DNA from: Phytophthora hibernalis
Taxonomy: Eukaryota > Oomycota > Peronosporomycetes > Peronosporales > Peronosporaceae
Length of the DNA stretch: 64,000 nt
Direction: 5' to 3'
NCBI GenBank assembly: GCA_012656075.1
Contig: JAAKBF010000041.1
Span: 62,001 to 126,000 of the forward strand
The notes under the pieces were generated by a model. That model worked only from the letters and a program-made list of their open reading frames with translations, did no database searches and had not been told where the DNA came from. Position 1 is the stretch's first letter, and each line of letters opens with the position of its first letter. The translations under genes and the position numbers were made by a program. Below, piece after piece: positions 11,101 to 21,358 of the stretch.

Positions 11101-12180
11101 TATTGACCCTTGTGCTTCCGCATTTCCAGTTGAGCTCCTGAAGCCAGCATCCACAGTTTTCCGTGCAATTCTTCCGGTACTGGCCCAAAGTCGCGGTCAT
11201 CGCGCAAAAGTATGGCTCGTATCCGCTCTTCCGTACGCCATATGCCGTGCGCGAGCGGGCCCATTCCGTCAGACGTCGAGGAATCGCCAGCACGATCGTT
11301 CTCCTCCTTTCGCTGCTGCTGGTGCTCATATTCAAACAGTAACCGCTGCCATCGCGATTGTTGCAACAAATGAATAGCTTCCGGAGACTCCAGATCCAGC
11401 TCATCCTCATCTAAATCGTCGTCGTCGTCGACGAAGATGCCGTGCTCCGACAACGGTGACCAGTCCTGCAGCAATTCATCAATCATAAAACAACCCACGA
11501 AAGCGTTGAAGTGTGAGAAAACAAACTCCCTACAAACAAATAAAAAAACAAGTTGTAGCAGCATACCGGAACGTTTATCATGGAGCTGCGCTCATCGATC
11601 GAGCGGCGACTCGACAGCGACACCGCCACGGCCTGTAGTGCCAGCACATTGCTATACACTGCAAAACAAAAACAAAAAATTCCAAAACAAGTCAGCAATC
11701 TCCTTCCTCCACAATAAGCCAAACACACCTTTCTCCATGTCCGTGCGTCGGAAAAGGTCTTCCGGCTGGAACATATTTTGCCGCGCGACGCCCAGCACTT
11801 CACAGGCTCTATCCATTGCCAAGAACAACGAGAAATGAAGCCACACCAAGAGCGTTAGTGCCGCCAATTCAACGACTCGACGAAAAGCGCTCCACCTGAA
11901 CCGACCTAAGATACTCGAGCACATTGCTCAGTGCGTCCGTATCACCTCCGAGCTCCTGGACGCGCCGCACCGGACTGATCTGACTCTTCATGCCCAGCGC
12001 CTTGTACAGTTTATTGACGAGGTCGCACAGCAACTCGCCCGAGCGCAGTGCAGCCGGCAGGTCGCCCAGAAACTTGTCGCCCAGTACCATCTCCATCCAG
12101 CGCCGCACGATGTCCCCGTCCTTGCTCACGTTGCGCGTGGGCGAGAGCGTGACGCCCGTGGGTAGCAGCTCGTCCTCCAT
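8180..12180 (-). CDS. calponin-homology plus TBC RabGAP domain protein, nine exons
   Basis: Exons on the minus strand: 12180-11906, 11808-11729, 11658-11567, 11465-10812, 10730-10524, 10454-10359, 10287-10010, 9947-9863, 9790-8180; all junctions are GT/AG and phases agree, giving 1125 aa without a frame break. Residues about 20-120 form a calponin-homology fold (IVRRWMEMVLGDKF, LRSGELLCDLVNKL, LRACEVLGV, FQPEDLF), usually an actin or microtubule contact. An acidic linker follows. Residues about 245-470 are a TBC domain with both catalytic fingers: IDVDLHRT (Arg finger) and YCQGLNYI (Gln finger), so Rab GTPase activation should be intact. The C-terminal 650 residues are Ser/Arg/Pro-rich and probably disordered and phosphorylated. 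It shares the 1.36-kb upstream region with the divergent FAR1-type gene. The target Rab cannot be read from sequence. The pairing of CH and TBC in one chain is unusual outside protists. Confidence 0.88.
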
Positions 12181-13539
12181 CCTGCTTTAATTAAGTTCCT
12201 GCCTGTACTGAAGGGGTTTCGGGGAAGGCCGCCGCAAACTGGCGCTCCAAGAGCATGCAAGTGCCAGCCAGGGAACGAGCCTGTGTTGCCTGCCTGCTGC
12301 TCAAGCACGTCACACGCGCTCTGTCTGCAGGCCCCTGCTTTGACGCGAGACTTGACTTGCCCGTTGACCGACCTGCCCGAACTGAATACAACTGCCGAAA
12401 CGGTGCCGCTTATGTTGTGTTCGACACACCACAACCTAACCCCAGAGAGAGCCGTGATGGGCAACGAGTCAACAAGTTGTTGCATCGGACATTGGACATG
12501 CATCGAATCGGATTTCGAGGCCAAACGCCACGATGGCCAACTCGTAAGGTGTTGTGCAAATGTTGCTGTTGTGGTGGCGAAGGATGCATTTGGGACAACT
12601 CCGAGCCCTATTCTTACTATTAGATTTTCACACTTTGGTACGAATGCGTGTTGATTTCTTTACGTGATTGATTGTCGATGTGCTTCAGAATGTGAAATCT
12701 GGATCTACCGGTATGCTTTCTGACGAGACAACAAGTCGCTTTACCATTTGAGCCAGGAGCGTTCCCACTAAACTAAGTGCGATATTGAAGTTGTATTCCG
12801 CATTCAAAAGGAAACAACAAAAGCCGCACGAGTGTCGATGGCAACTGGTCGACCACCTCGTCATGGACAGACGCCTCTGCTGTTTCAACAATCCCCTCCA
12901 CGTCCGACTCAGCCAAAGAGACAATGTCCGCCTCGGCCAAGGAAACCCTCTCGCTCAGTACAGCGGCGACGACCTCCCCATTCTTCGGCCCGTTCTATAA
13001 TGCCGCAAATGTGTCGACGCCTTTCCGATAGTTTCGAGAAAGAAGCAAGCTTGGCGATGTCGTGCAAGGACCTGAAGCTCCGGTAAGCCCCACCCTGACA
13101 AAAGATGAATTCGAGACAAGCTTTTCCAGACTACAAACTGTGGAGGACAGTTCGTGATCGTGGACAAGCAAACTAGTCTAGGCGCATTGCCGGTTCTACG
13201 CGTAGTCGGTAGTTAAATAGTAAGTGCCGTTAATATATTATTCCAAGCCGTCAAGCTTTTTGTCGATGCAAACAGTGACAGGTAAATGTGGCTAGCTCAA
13301 TCAACAGAAACTCGGTCCGATTCAACACAAATGCAAACTACTGTCGCGCGAATGTGTCTGAATTGTCGCACGAATGTATCCGCATTCCGCGCAACTTTCC
13401 GCGCCAAAGTAAAATCTCTAAATCTCAGCTCTCCTCTTCACTTCCTCCCACTATGCCCCAATTTCCAAAAATCAGCTTTTCAATCTTTAAGTCGCTGCGC
13501 CATCATTCCCCCTTCGGCAACAGCGCGCGCAACTGAAGC
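12181..13539. other. divergent intergenic region
   Basis: About 1.36 kb between the CH-TBC gene (leftward) and the FAR1-type gene (rightward); probably carries both promoters. One Pro/Arg-rich frame at 12832-13086 (plus) has no family features and no clear splice partners, so it was not called. The 100 bp before 13540 are rich in pyrimidines (TCTCCTCTTCACTTCCTCCC), a usual feature just upstream of oomycete starts. Confidence 0.45.
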
Positions 13540-15112
13540 ATGTCGAGCAACAAGGAGGATGCCATCGAGGCATCCGCTTCAACGTCAGACGTCGAGGTCG
13601 ACCCCATTGCTCCGCCCACGCACCCATACGCCACTGAGCCACTAGTTAAGAAGCGCCGTACCAAGAACTTCCAACTGCGTGAAGACCTGGCCAAGTCGCG
13701 TGGCTCTGTGAGCGTCCTGATCCCTCCCTTCGAGCCACGCGCCTTCGTGTCCTGGGACGACTTCATCCTGGCCTGGAATGGCTACACTGCACGCACCAGG
13801 ACCATGTACAGACGTCGAAGCTCGTCCACCACCACGTACTGGAACAACAAGCACAAGTTCAAGAAGTACCCGGTGCCTGAGGACTTTAAGTACGCAACGA
13901 TGGCCTATTGGTGCACACACGGGTGCATCCAGCCGTCTCGGGGCAATGGGGTACGTACCCACTCCCACAACCGGTACACGGGGTGCTCGGCCCGGGTTAC
14001 GGCTGATGTGGTGTTCGAGATGGTGGAAGGGGAGCCGGGTAAAGTCCGGTGGTTGGTTCGTGTACGCAACCAGGTAGGGAAGGATGGTAAAGTGGAGAGA
14101 AGAGAGACTGATTGTTGCTGGAGTAGATTGCGCAACATAACCACCGTATCAGCGATGAGATCTATCATTGCTACACGAACAACAGCGCTGTGCCGGATGA
14201 GCTGCTGCTGGGACCGGAGAAGCAGGAGATCCAAGATTCAGGTGGGGTAGGATGGTGTTTGTTGGTTGGGTGAGGGTTTTATTGACTTTTGTGCTGACAG
14301 CGTACGAACCGTCGGCTCGCATGCTGACGGAGCTGGATCCGGTGGCCGATGCAGGTTCGAGGAGGAGGAAAATTGGAGGAATTGTGGTTGATGGTGGTGT
14401 TTTGTTTGCAGGGTTCACGATGAGATCTTCTGCTGAGGCGAAGATGACTGCCAAGACGGTTATTACTGCCGCACAGACAGGTGCACCGATGATATGTGTG
14501 AACTGGAAGGCTGTGGTGTTGAATGACTCGAGCTTTGGTGTAGGTGTCTCTGGGTTGATCCTGAAGGAAGCGCTCGCGAATGAGCGGAAGATGAATATGG
14601 CCGCGTCCGAGATGCAGCCACTGCTCGATGAGCTGAAGAACACGCCGTCGCGCGTGATTCATAAACGGTTGCAAGACGTGTCGGAAATGGTCGCGCATCT
14701 GCTGGCGAAGTGGCACCAAGGTACGTATTCTAGCAAACGTCTTTGTATCTACAGGAATGAGCTTAGATCTGATGTCTTCTGGGTTGCACGTTTACCATTA
14801 GACCGCGTCGCGGAGGAATCTTCTCAAGCTCATGCTGCCACCGCGTTATCGGTTGAACAGGCCGCATCAAGCGAGGCACTCAGCAAGGCGGCAGCCAGCG
14901 CTATATCCACAATCACTAGTCTGCCTCCAGGAGCTGCGTATTACCTGGCACCGCGTGTCGAACAATTGGCAACTGAAACAAGCCGAGCGGCATCTGCCAG
15001 TACCGATAGCAGGTCAGGTGATGAAGCGACGCCCACCCAAAGCGACCGAGAACTCCCGGAAAAGAGCGACGAAGTGCTGGGGAACCATCGTGGTCCCTCC
15101 GAGGCTGTTTAG
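13540..15112 (+). CDS. FAR1-type DNA-binding protein, five exons
   Basis: Exons proposed: 13540-14073, 14127-14241, 14301-14354, 14412-14720, 14802-15112; phases agree and give 440 aa. After a disordered, acidic N-terminus comes a basic segment (KKRRTKNFQLRED), then a FAR1-like zinc-binding region: SWDDFILAWNGYT, YWCTHGC, RYTGCSARV, and, after the first intron, AQHNHRIS, i.e. the C...C...H-x-H arrangement of the FAR1/GCM-WRKY fold derived from Mutator-type transposases. The remaining part is helical with an Ala/Ser-rich tail (SVEQAASSEALSKAAASAIS). No transposase core is present, so it may be a domesticated regulator or only the DNA-binding half of a Mutator-like element. The third intron (14355-14411, 57 nt) is a multiple of three without stops, so its retention would add 19 residues. 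A further intron near 14515 is possible. Confidence 0.6.
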
Positions 15113-15420
15113 GGTGGTAGCGTTGATGAATTGAGTGCATTCTGCAGTGCCATGTGTGTGTTGTTCCAATTGAAGGAGATGATTGCCGGTTCTTTTTCTG
15201 ACTGTGAATTTGTTTTCAAGGCTTGTGTTTCTGCCATATTTGCTGAAGGCTTATCCTGGACAACTGTGAATGCAACATGCATGTGCAACCAATTCGTGCA
15301 TCAACCGCGGTATTTCTGTCAGATGGGAAGGAGATACCAAACTGACGGTTTTTCGGTTGAAGGCATACATTATGGAGGGCTTCATTTTGACGAGGGTGCT
15401 ACCTCACTGTTATATCTGTC
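15113..15420. other. intergenic between FAR1-type and kinesin genes
   Basis: About 310 bp between two rightward genes. It must hold the 3' end of the first and promoter of the second; no other feature was recognised. Confidence 0.4.
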
Positions 15421-18400
15421 ATGAACAGAGACACAAACGACGGCAGCGATTGCCCACCAAGGGTGAAAACATACATAATCGAACTCGCTGGCGCCGACTC
15501 GATGCACGAGAATGAAGAGCCGACGCGGGACAGCGAAAGAGATGACGATAACCAGGATGACAGTGAGGGTGACGGGGATTTCAGTGATTTGGCAGCAGAA
15601 ACTTCGAGTCTTACCTCCAGCGACAGCAGCGGCTTTGTATGCAATGATCAAGGCGCAATAACTGCAGTGCGTTTGCGACCAATGCTCGCTTCGGAGAAGA
15701 AAAGCGGCTATCGCGCCATCGTTGACATGAGCGTGGATAACGACTTCTTAGTGACGAAAATTGTGAACCCGACAGCACTTCCTCCTCCGTCTCGAAGTCA
15801 CGCATCTTCAAGGTATCCGACTTTGATGAAGTCGACACCCGACGTGATAAATTTTCCAGCCCAGTTCACGCAAGAATTCAAGTTTGACCATAGCTATTGG
15901 TCTTTTGATCGCTCGCCTGCACATCAAGTTGCAACACAAAGCATGGTATACAGTGGTATCAGGGTTCTCGCTCTTGAGACTGTCCTGCAAGGGCAAAATT
16001 GCTCTGTCTTTGCTCATGGACAACCAGGGGCAGGGAAAACTTACACTATGATGGGAAGCAGTGGGAGCGCACGTCGTTTCCTGCATCTGTGAGCGCCAAC
16101 AACAGTTCCACTGACGTGAGAGTTCCTAGTGCGCTATTGACATCAGAGCGAAGAGGATTGATTCCACGAATTTGTCAGGGTCTTTTAACTGAGATCGATG
16201 AACGAAAAACGTCGGGCAATTCGTTGACTCTCATAATGAGCTACGTGGAAATCTACGACGAACGCGTCTACGACCTGCTTTCTCAAGCTTCCACCAAAGT
16301 AAGTATTTTGTGAAATTGTCTGCTCACAGACACCATCCCCTCTGACGTGTTGCTACTCTGCAGAAATCTCTAAAGGTAAGAGAACACCCTGAAGAAGGTG
16401 CTTTCGTTGAACGAGCTCAGCGTGTACACATTACGAGTTACTCTCAAGCCGTGGAAATGATCGAAGAGGGAACCCGTACACGCTCTGTGACCTCCTCTCA
16501 GAGTAGCTGTCGTCCTTCTCGTTCCCACACTGTGCTAGTTTTTCGCTTACTCAAACCACACTCGCGGACTCAGCGTCGATGTCTTCCGAGGCCAGAAGTC
16601 GAGAAGTCGTTAAAAAGTAGACTCTGCTTGGTTGATTTGGCTAGCAGTGAACGGATGGATCGCTCTGGTACCAATGGGTTGGGTTTGCGTGAAGCTGCAA
16701 GCATTAACCGCTCCCTGGCAACCCTCGCTGATGTTGTCAGTGCTTTGGCGAAGCGAAGAAGCAATCGTTACGTTGACGGGTCGAAACACCAGAAAACATT
16801 CGTTCCGTACCGAAACTCGGTCTTAACAAGGCTACTGAAGGAAAGTCTTGGTGGGCGCTCCAAGACAATTATGCTCGGTGTCATCAGTCCGTGTTGTGCT
16901 CACTATGAGGAGTCAATCGCGACGCTAAGATACATTGAGCGTGCGAAGAGCGTATACGGCACAACTAGAGCACATGTTGATACGAATGGAGACACGACAC
17001 AAAGATTTCTTAATGAAGCAAGCGAACTGAAGTCAAATCTTTGCGACTCTAACCTAAGTGAGGTAACTATGGCTAATGCTTGTGGTATTCCGGAATATCA
17101 TGAAGACCGTGTAGATTGTGAATCCTGCGACCAGATATCAAGCGACGACAGCACTGTGAACCTAAAGTCGCCGGCAACCTGCAAGCAAGAGCTAACAAAG
17201 GATGCCAAAACAAAAAATGGATCGAGCACCAGTGAAAACAAGCTTGAAGTGGAGACTTGGGCAGGTGATGCCCAGCACGAGGAAATGCGTGTCCAAGTGT
17301 TACGGAAGAGTGTTTTCTACTGAAAATAGTTGATATTCGTCGTCGCTGTCAAATGTTGAGGAAGTATCGTGCCTTGGACCGCTGGAGAAAACTGCATGCT
17401 AAAACCATAGTCAATGTACAGCCGTGCCAAGACAAAATGGAGCAAGTATCTTCGGAGCGTAGTGGTAGCGCGGCACTCTCGCCTTTGTGCGGTCGAAAAG
17501 CAGGGTGCCCTCCTCTCCACACGTACTCCAACGGCTGAAAAACAGACAGGTGGTCGTGTCCAGGATGTGGTTGCAGCAGTGGTTGCTACCGACGCCATTT
17601 GTTGCTCGGTTGTCCAGGAGTTCTTATTTCCACACACCGCCAAACTCTCCATGAATACATCATCAACATCTCTCTTGGAATTGCTAGCATCGAGCTCGGA
17701 GTTTGATCGGTCTGATTTTCGCTTGAGGCGCAGTGAAAATGAACAGCGTCTGGATGAACTAGCAGCAGCAGCAGAAAATTGGTGCCCTCTCGAGGATGGC
17801 CATTTCAAGGAAGAGCTGACAACGTTGAAGAGCTACGACAGTAATTCGTGTGTATTATCGCCTGGAATTCAGTACAAAGATAATAGCGTTTATTCGTCAC
17901 TGTCGTTGTGTGTGGACTCCATCGACATGGCTCGAAGAGCACTAGGGCCTGGCGAGCGAAATTTACAGCGCCGAACTAAGGACGATAAACGAACATCAAG
18001 TGGGTCCACTGGTGCGGAGTGTGAACTTCTCAGATATCTGGATAAGCGATTTGTCTTAATGGCTCGGCGTTTAGAAGACTTGATAAGTGCGCTTCAATCA
18101 CACCCCGAGACTAGGACCCCATCTCAATCGTGTTGTGAATCCCTAGAGACGATGATCGGAGAGTTTTGTCTGCAAATTATTACTAGGCTGTGTAATCAGC
18201 TTCCTAGCGCGTCTAGTGCATGTGTAGCCGGCCGTCTGCAGCTGGATACACAGTTGAAGGACTATTCCCAGCGGCTGAGGCAATTGCTACCTGACATAGC
18301 TCGTGGAAGTGGTGATATCGAGACAAATTCCGGCGAGAACGCCGCCGACGCTGTTTTCTCTGTAGCCACCGATCTTCTCGTTATGACGGAGAGAATTAAA

Positions 18401-20897
18401 CTCGTTTGGAGTTTCGCTGAGCATAAGAAGAGGGGACGATTACTTCAGGCGCAAGTTTTGGAAGCTGCAACAATCAAGGATAGGACAAATGCTGCTGACA
18501 TCGCCGCGCTTGAAGAACAAAATGCGGAGTTGTCTGCAAGATGCGATGTACTTGCTGCAACAAGTCGGCAATTTGAAGAACAAACGACAAATGGGTTAAG
18601 TGCGCTGGAAGCGCTGCAGGACCGTGTCGTGTTGCTGCGGAAGGAGCTTGAGAGCGCTAATAGCCACTCCAATGACCTAGAAGGTCAGTTGAAAAGACTA
18701 AAAGCACCGACCTGGAGCTTTGCTCCGAGCTGCAAAGCGTCAAAGCACTCCTAGCGTGTGAGAAGGAAGCACGAACAAGTGTCGAAGCCGACTTACTGAA
18801 AATGCAGGCCAACGTAAAAATGGAGAAGGGTTTACAGCAACAACGTGATGATGCTGAAACACGAGTTAGAAAGTTGGAAGAAATCGAAGCAAAAGGGCAT
18901 GAAATCAACGAGACACTCGTTATCACTGAGACAAGGAATGCTGAGTTGTCGGCATCACTTATGCAAGCTAAGGCCGAGCTACTGATCACATCGGAGAAAG
19001 TTTGTCAAGTTGAGAGTGAAAGTGTTCGTCACGTGTCAGCAATCGAAGGCTTGAAGGTGAGTTTGTACCAATCTCAGGCACAGCGTGAATTGGCCGAGAT
19101 GGCAGCGGAGGAATTACTTTCAAAGTTGGAAACCGTAAGGATCCAGATCTCGGGTCAGGTAAATCAAATTTGCGAATTGGAGACACGCATTCGCCACGAA
19201 GAGCAAAATATGCAAGAGCTGTGGTCAAAGGTTACAGCAACTGTGCACGACAGAGATGAGCAGGTCCTCTTGCTTTCTGAGACCGAAGAAGCGCTAGCAA
19301 TCGCCCGCGAACGTGAGATATTTTTGACAAGCCAGCTGGATATGTCTTCGTCACATGATTTGGATGAGATTAATCGTGTTCGTGGAGATCTGCACGAAGC
19401 AACATTAGAAATTGGCTCACTACGCGAGGAACTCACTCAATTGCTGGACCACTCCACACTGCAAAGCACTACCATCGAAACTTTGAAGCTCAAACAGACA
19501 GAAATTATGACAAGAGCAGATGAGTTGGAGTTTGAGCGTGACGAGCTAGTGCTCCTAAACCAGCGTGAACTACGTCTGTTAGAGCTGAAAGAGCGCGCGT
19601 CAAATGGCAGACTTGCACGCTCAATTATGTGTAGAGAGTTTATCGAGGCAGTTAGAAACCGAACGTCAAGGAAGTATGGCCATGCACGAGACTTTGCAGC
19701 AGCAAGTGAGCGCCTTCCTTAAGTTACAGGCTCAGCAACACTCGTTTGATGTGAGCCATAGCCGCATTGTTCGAGAACTCGAGACCCAAGTTGAGACTCT
19801 ATCAACTGAAGTGCAAATTTTAGAGACAAAGTTGACGACGAAAGCGAACGAATTGGAATCTTCTCACGGAGCTGTGAAGGCGCAAATCCAGATGCTTGTA
19901 AAGCAGACTCAATCATCTGAAGCACTTGTCCTTCAACACCATCAAGCGTCTTGCAGCTTAACGAAGCAACTGGACGAATGCCAAATGGACTTACATGCAA
20001 GTACTCGGAGATGGGTACGAGCAGAGACGCAGAACGGATTGCTACGAATTTGCATCGCCCGTTTAAACAGCCATCTTGTACAGATGAAGGAAGCGAGCTT
20101 GAAGCTGGTCGCTGACATTGAGTCTGCTCGGTTGAGAGACGATAGCTGCCCAATGTTCACTGAAGTTTCTTATGGAACTGAACAAACAGTAAGCCATCAC
20201 TTGAGCAGCGTGGATGCGTGGTTTGAAGAAGTCATTTCCGGAAACCACGTATCAGCTACCGATCAACCTCAGCAACAGTCAGTGTTGAAAAGAGAAGCAA
20301 CATCATGGACGAGGATTACGCAGGACGATCGCCTCTGCTGAAGTCCCTTACGAATTTAAGTTCTCTTAGCAGTGGACTGCTGACTGTATGTGAGGCTTCG
20401 CCTCAAATTGACGATCAAACCGCAGAAGGGTTGATCAAAGGAAATGATCATCACGACACGAGAGGTTTAGTGGAGGATCTGCATGAAGCAACTTTCGAGG
20501 GGAAGGAGGTGGTGACGATACAGATCACAAAGACATCGAGTGAAGTTGTTCAGCTAAGGTACGCATAAAAATGCCTCCTGCGGAGAATCGTGTACTTACT
20601 ACAGCTTGTGACGAAAACAGGAAAGTGGTAGTGAAGCTGAAAGAGGCGCTAGACGCAAAAGATGACATGCTGCAGTTCCTAGACGGTAAAGTGACGAGTT
20701 TAGAACTGTTAGCGTCGAAGTGAGTATAGTTTGTCGAATCATAGTTGGTATTTACTCCACAAGATGCTACTGAGACCTCAACTACGCCAGATCTCTTTGT
20801 TGTTAGAGCCGATTTCTCGTTCCAAAACCGCAGATGCAAGCAGATCTACCATCTCGAGAACATCACAGGTCTGGAAAAACAAATAGGAGTCCTATAG
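15421..20897 (+). CDS. kinesin-3-like motor protein with long coiled-coil tail
   Basis: N-terminal acidic segment, then a kinesin motor (residues about 75-500): P-loop GQPGAGKTYTM at about residue 200, preceded by DHSYWSFD and followed by YVEIYDERVYDLL, LKVREHPEEGAFVE, PSRSHTVL, LVDLASSER, SINRSLATLADV, VPYRNSVLTRLLKESLGG and TIMLGVISP. The YSYW-type and VREHP-x-x-G motifs point to kinesin-3. The tail (17.4-20.9 kb) is mostly coiled coil (for example LEEQNAELSARCDVL, LETQVETLSTEVQILETKL). Introns supported by sites: 16299-16363, 20559-20620, 20720-20833; the stop is at 20895. Frame changes near 16055, 17305, 17530, 18700, 19600 and 20285 must be bridged; four fit one missing base, two (17530, 19600) fit one extra or two missing. 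Key motifs are altered (GQT to GQP, LAGSE to LASSE, SSRSH to PSRSH), so catalysis is doubtful. It is either a decaying gene or one with assembly indels; no FHA or PH domain was seen. Confidence 0.72.
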
Positions 20898-21358
20898 GGC
20901 TTTGTCCCTTTGGTTGTACTAGAAAGTATCGCTGCTACTGCTACTTCGAAGTACAAGGTATCATTGATACCATATTTTACCGTAATTTGTTGGGTCCTGT
21001 ATGTGATACACTGATATACTTCCTCTGTCCGGAAAAATAAGGCCACTTTTTTTAAAATTCATTTTTAAGTGCGGGGGTTAAGATGAAAACGTCGCTTTCT
21101 ACCGTTTTGATTGGCCAAACAAATCGACGAATGCACGCAGAACACGCGGCCGCGTGATTCATGGATCAGTATTGCCCAAGATACAGACAGTCACACGGTG
21201 TGAATCACGATACTAGGGCGTCTGCGACTTAGACTGGGAATATCAATTTGGTACTGGGGTGTAACAAAGCATCTGACGATGATTGAATGGAAGTAAGGCT
21301 AGCAAAGAGCATTAATGCGAGTTGTTAGCAACCATGACGCCGTGGGTCCTACATCCAA
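20898..21358. other. intergenic with solo mariner-type terminal repeat
   Basis: Between the kinesin stop and the DENR-like stop. Apart from the terminal repeat listed at 21017-21046 no feature is evident. Confidence 0.4.
21017..21046 (+). repeat. solo terminal inverted repeat of a mariner-like element
   Basis: A 30-bp block beginning TACTTCCTCTGTCCGG and ending ATAAGGCCAC matches, at 28 of 30 positions, the reverse complement of 33395-33424, which borders a mariner-like transposase. It is AT-flanked (GATA just before), as expected for TA insertion, but no partner repeat was found close by, so it looks like a remnant. Confidence 0.6.

Noticed and set aside
12255..13086. Several small plus-strand frames between the CH-TBC and FAR1-type genes
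   Set aside because: No conserved motif, no consistent splice partners; best treated as promoter region.
14149..14719. Minus-strand frames over the FAR1-type gene
   Set aside because: Antisense shadows without motifs; the plus-strand splice model is continuous.
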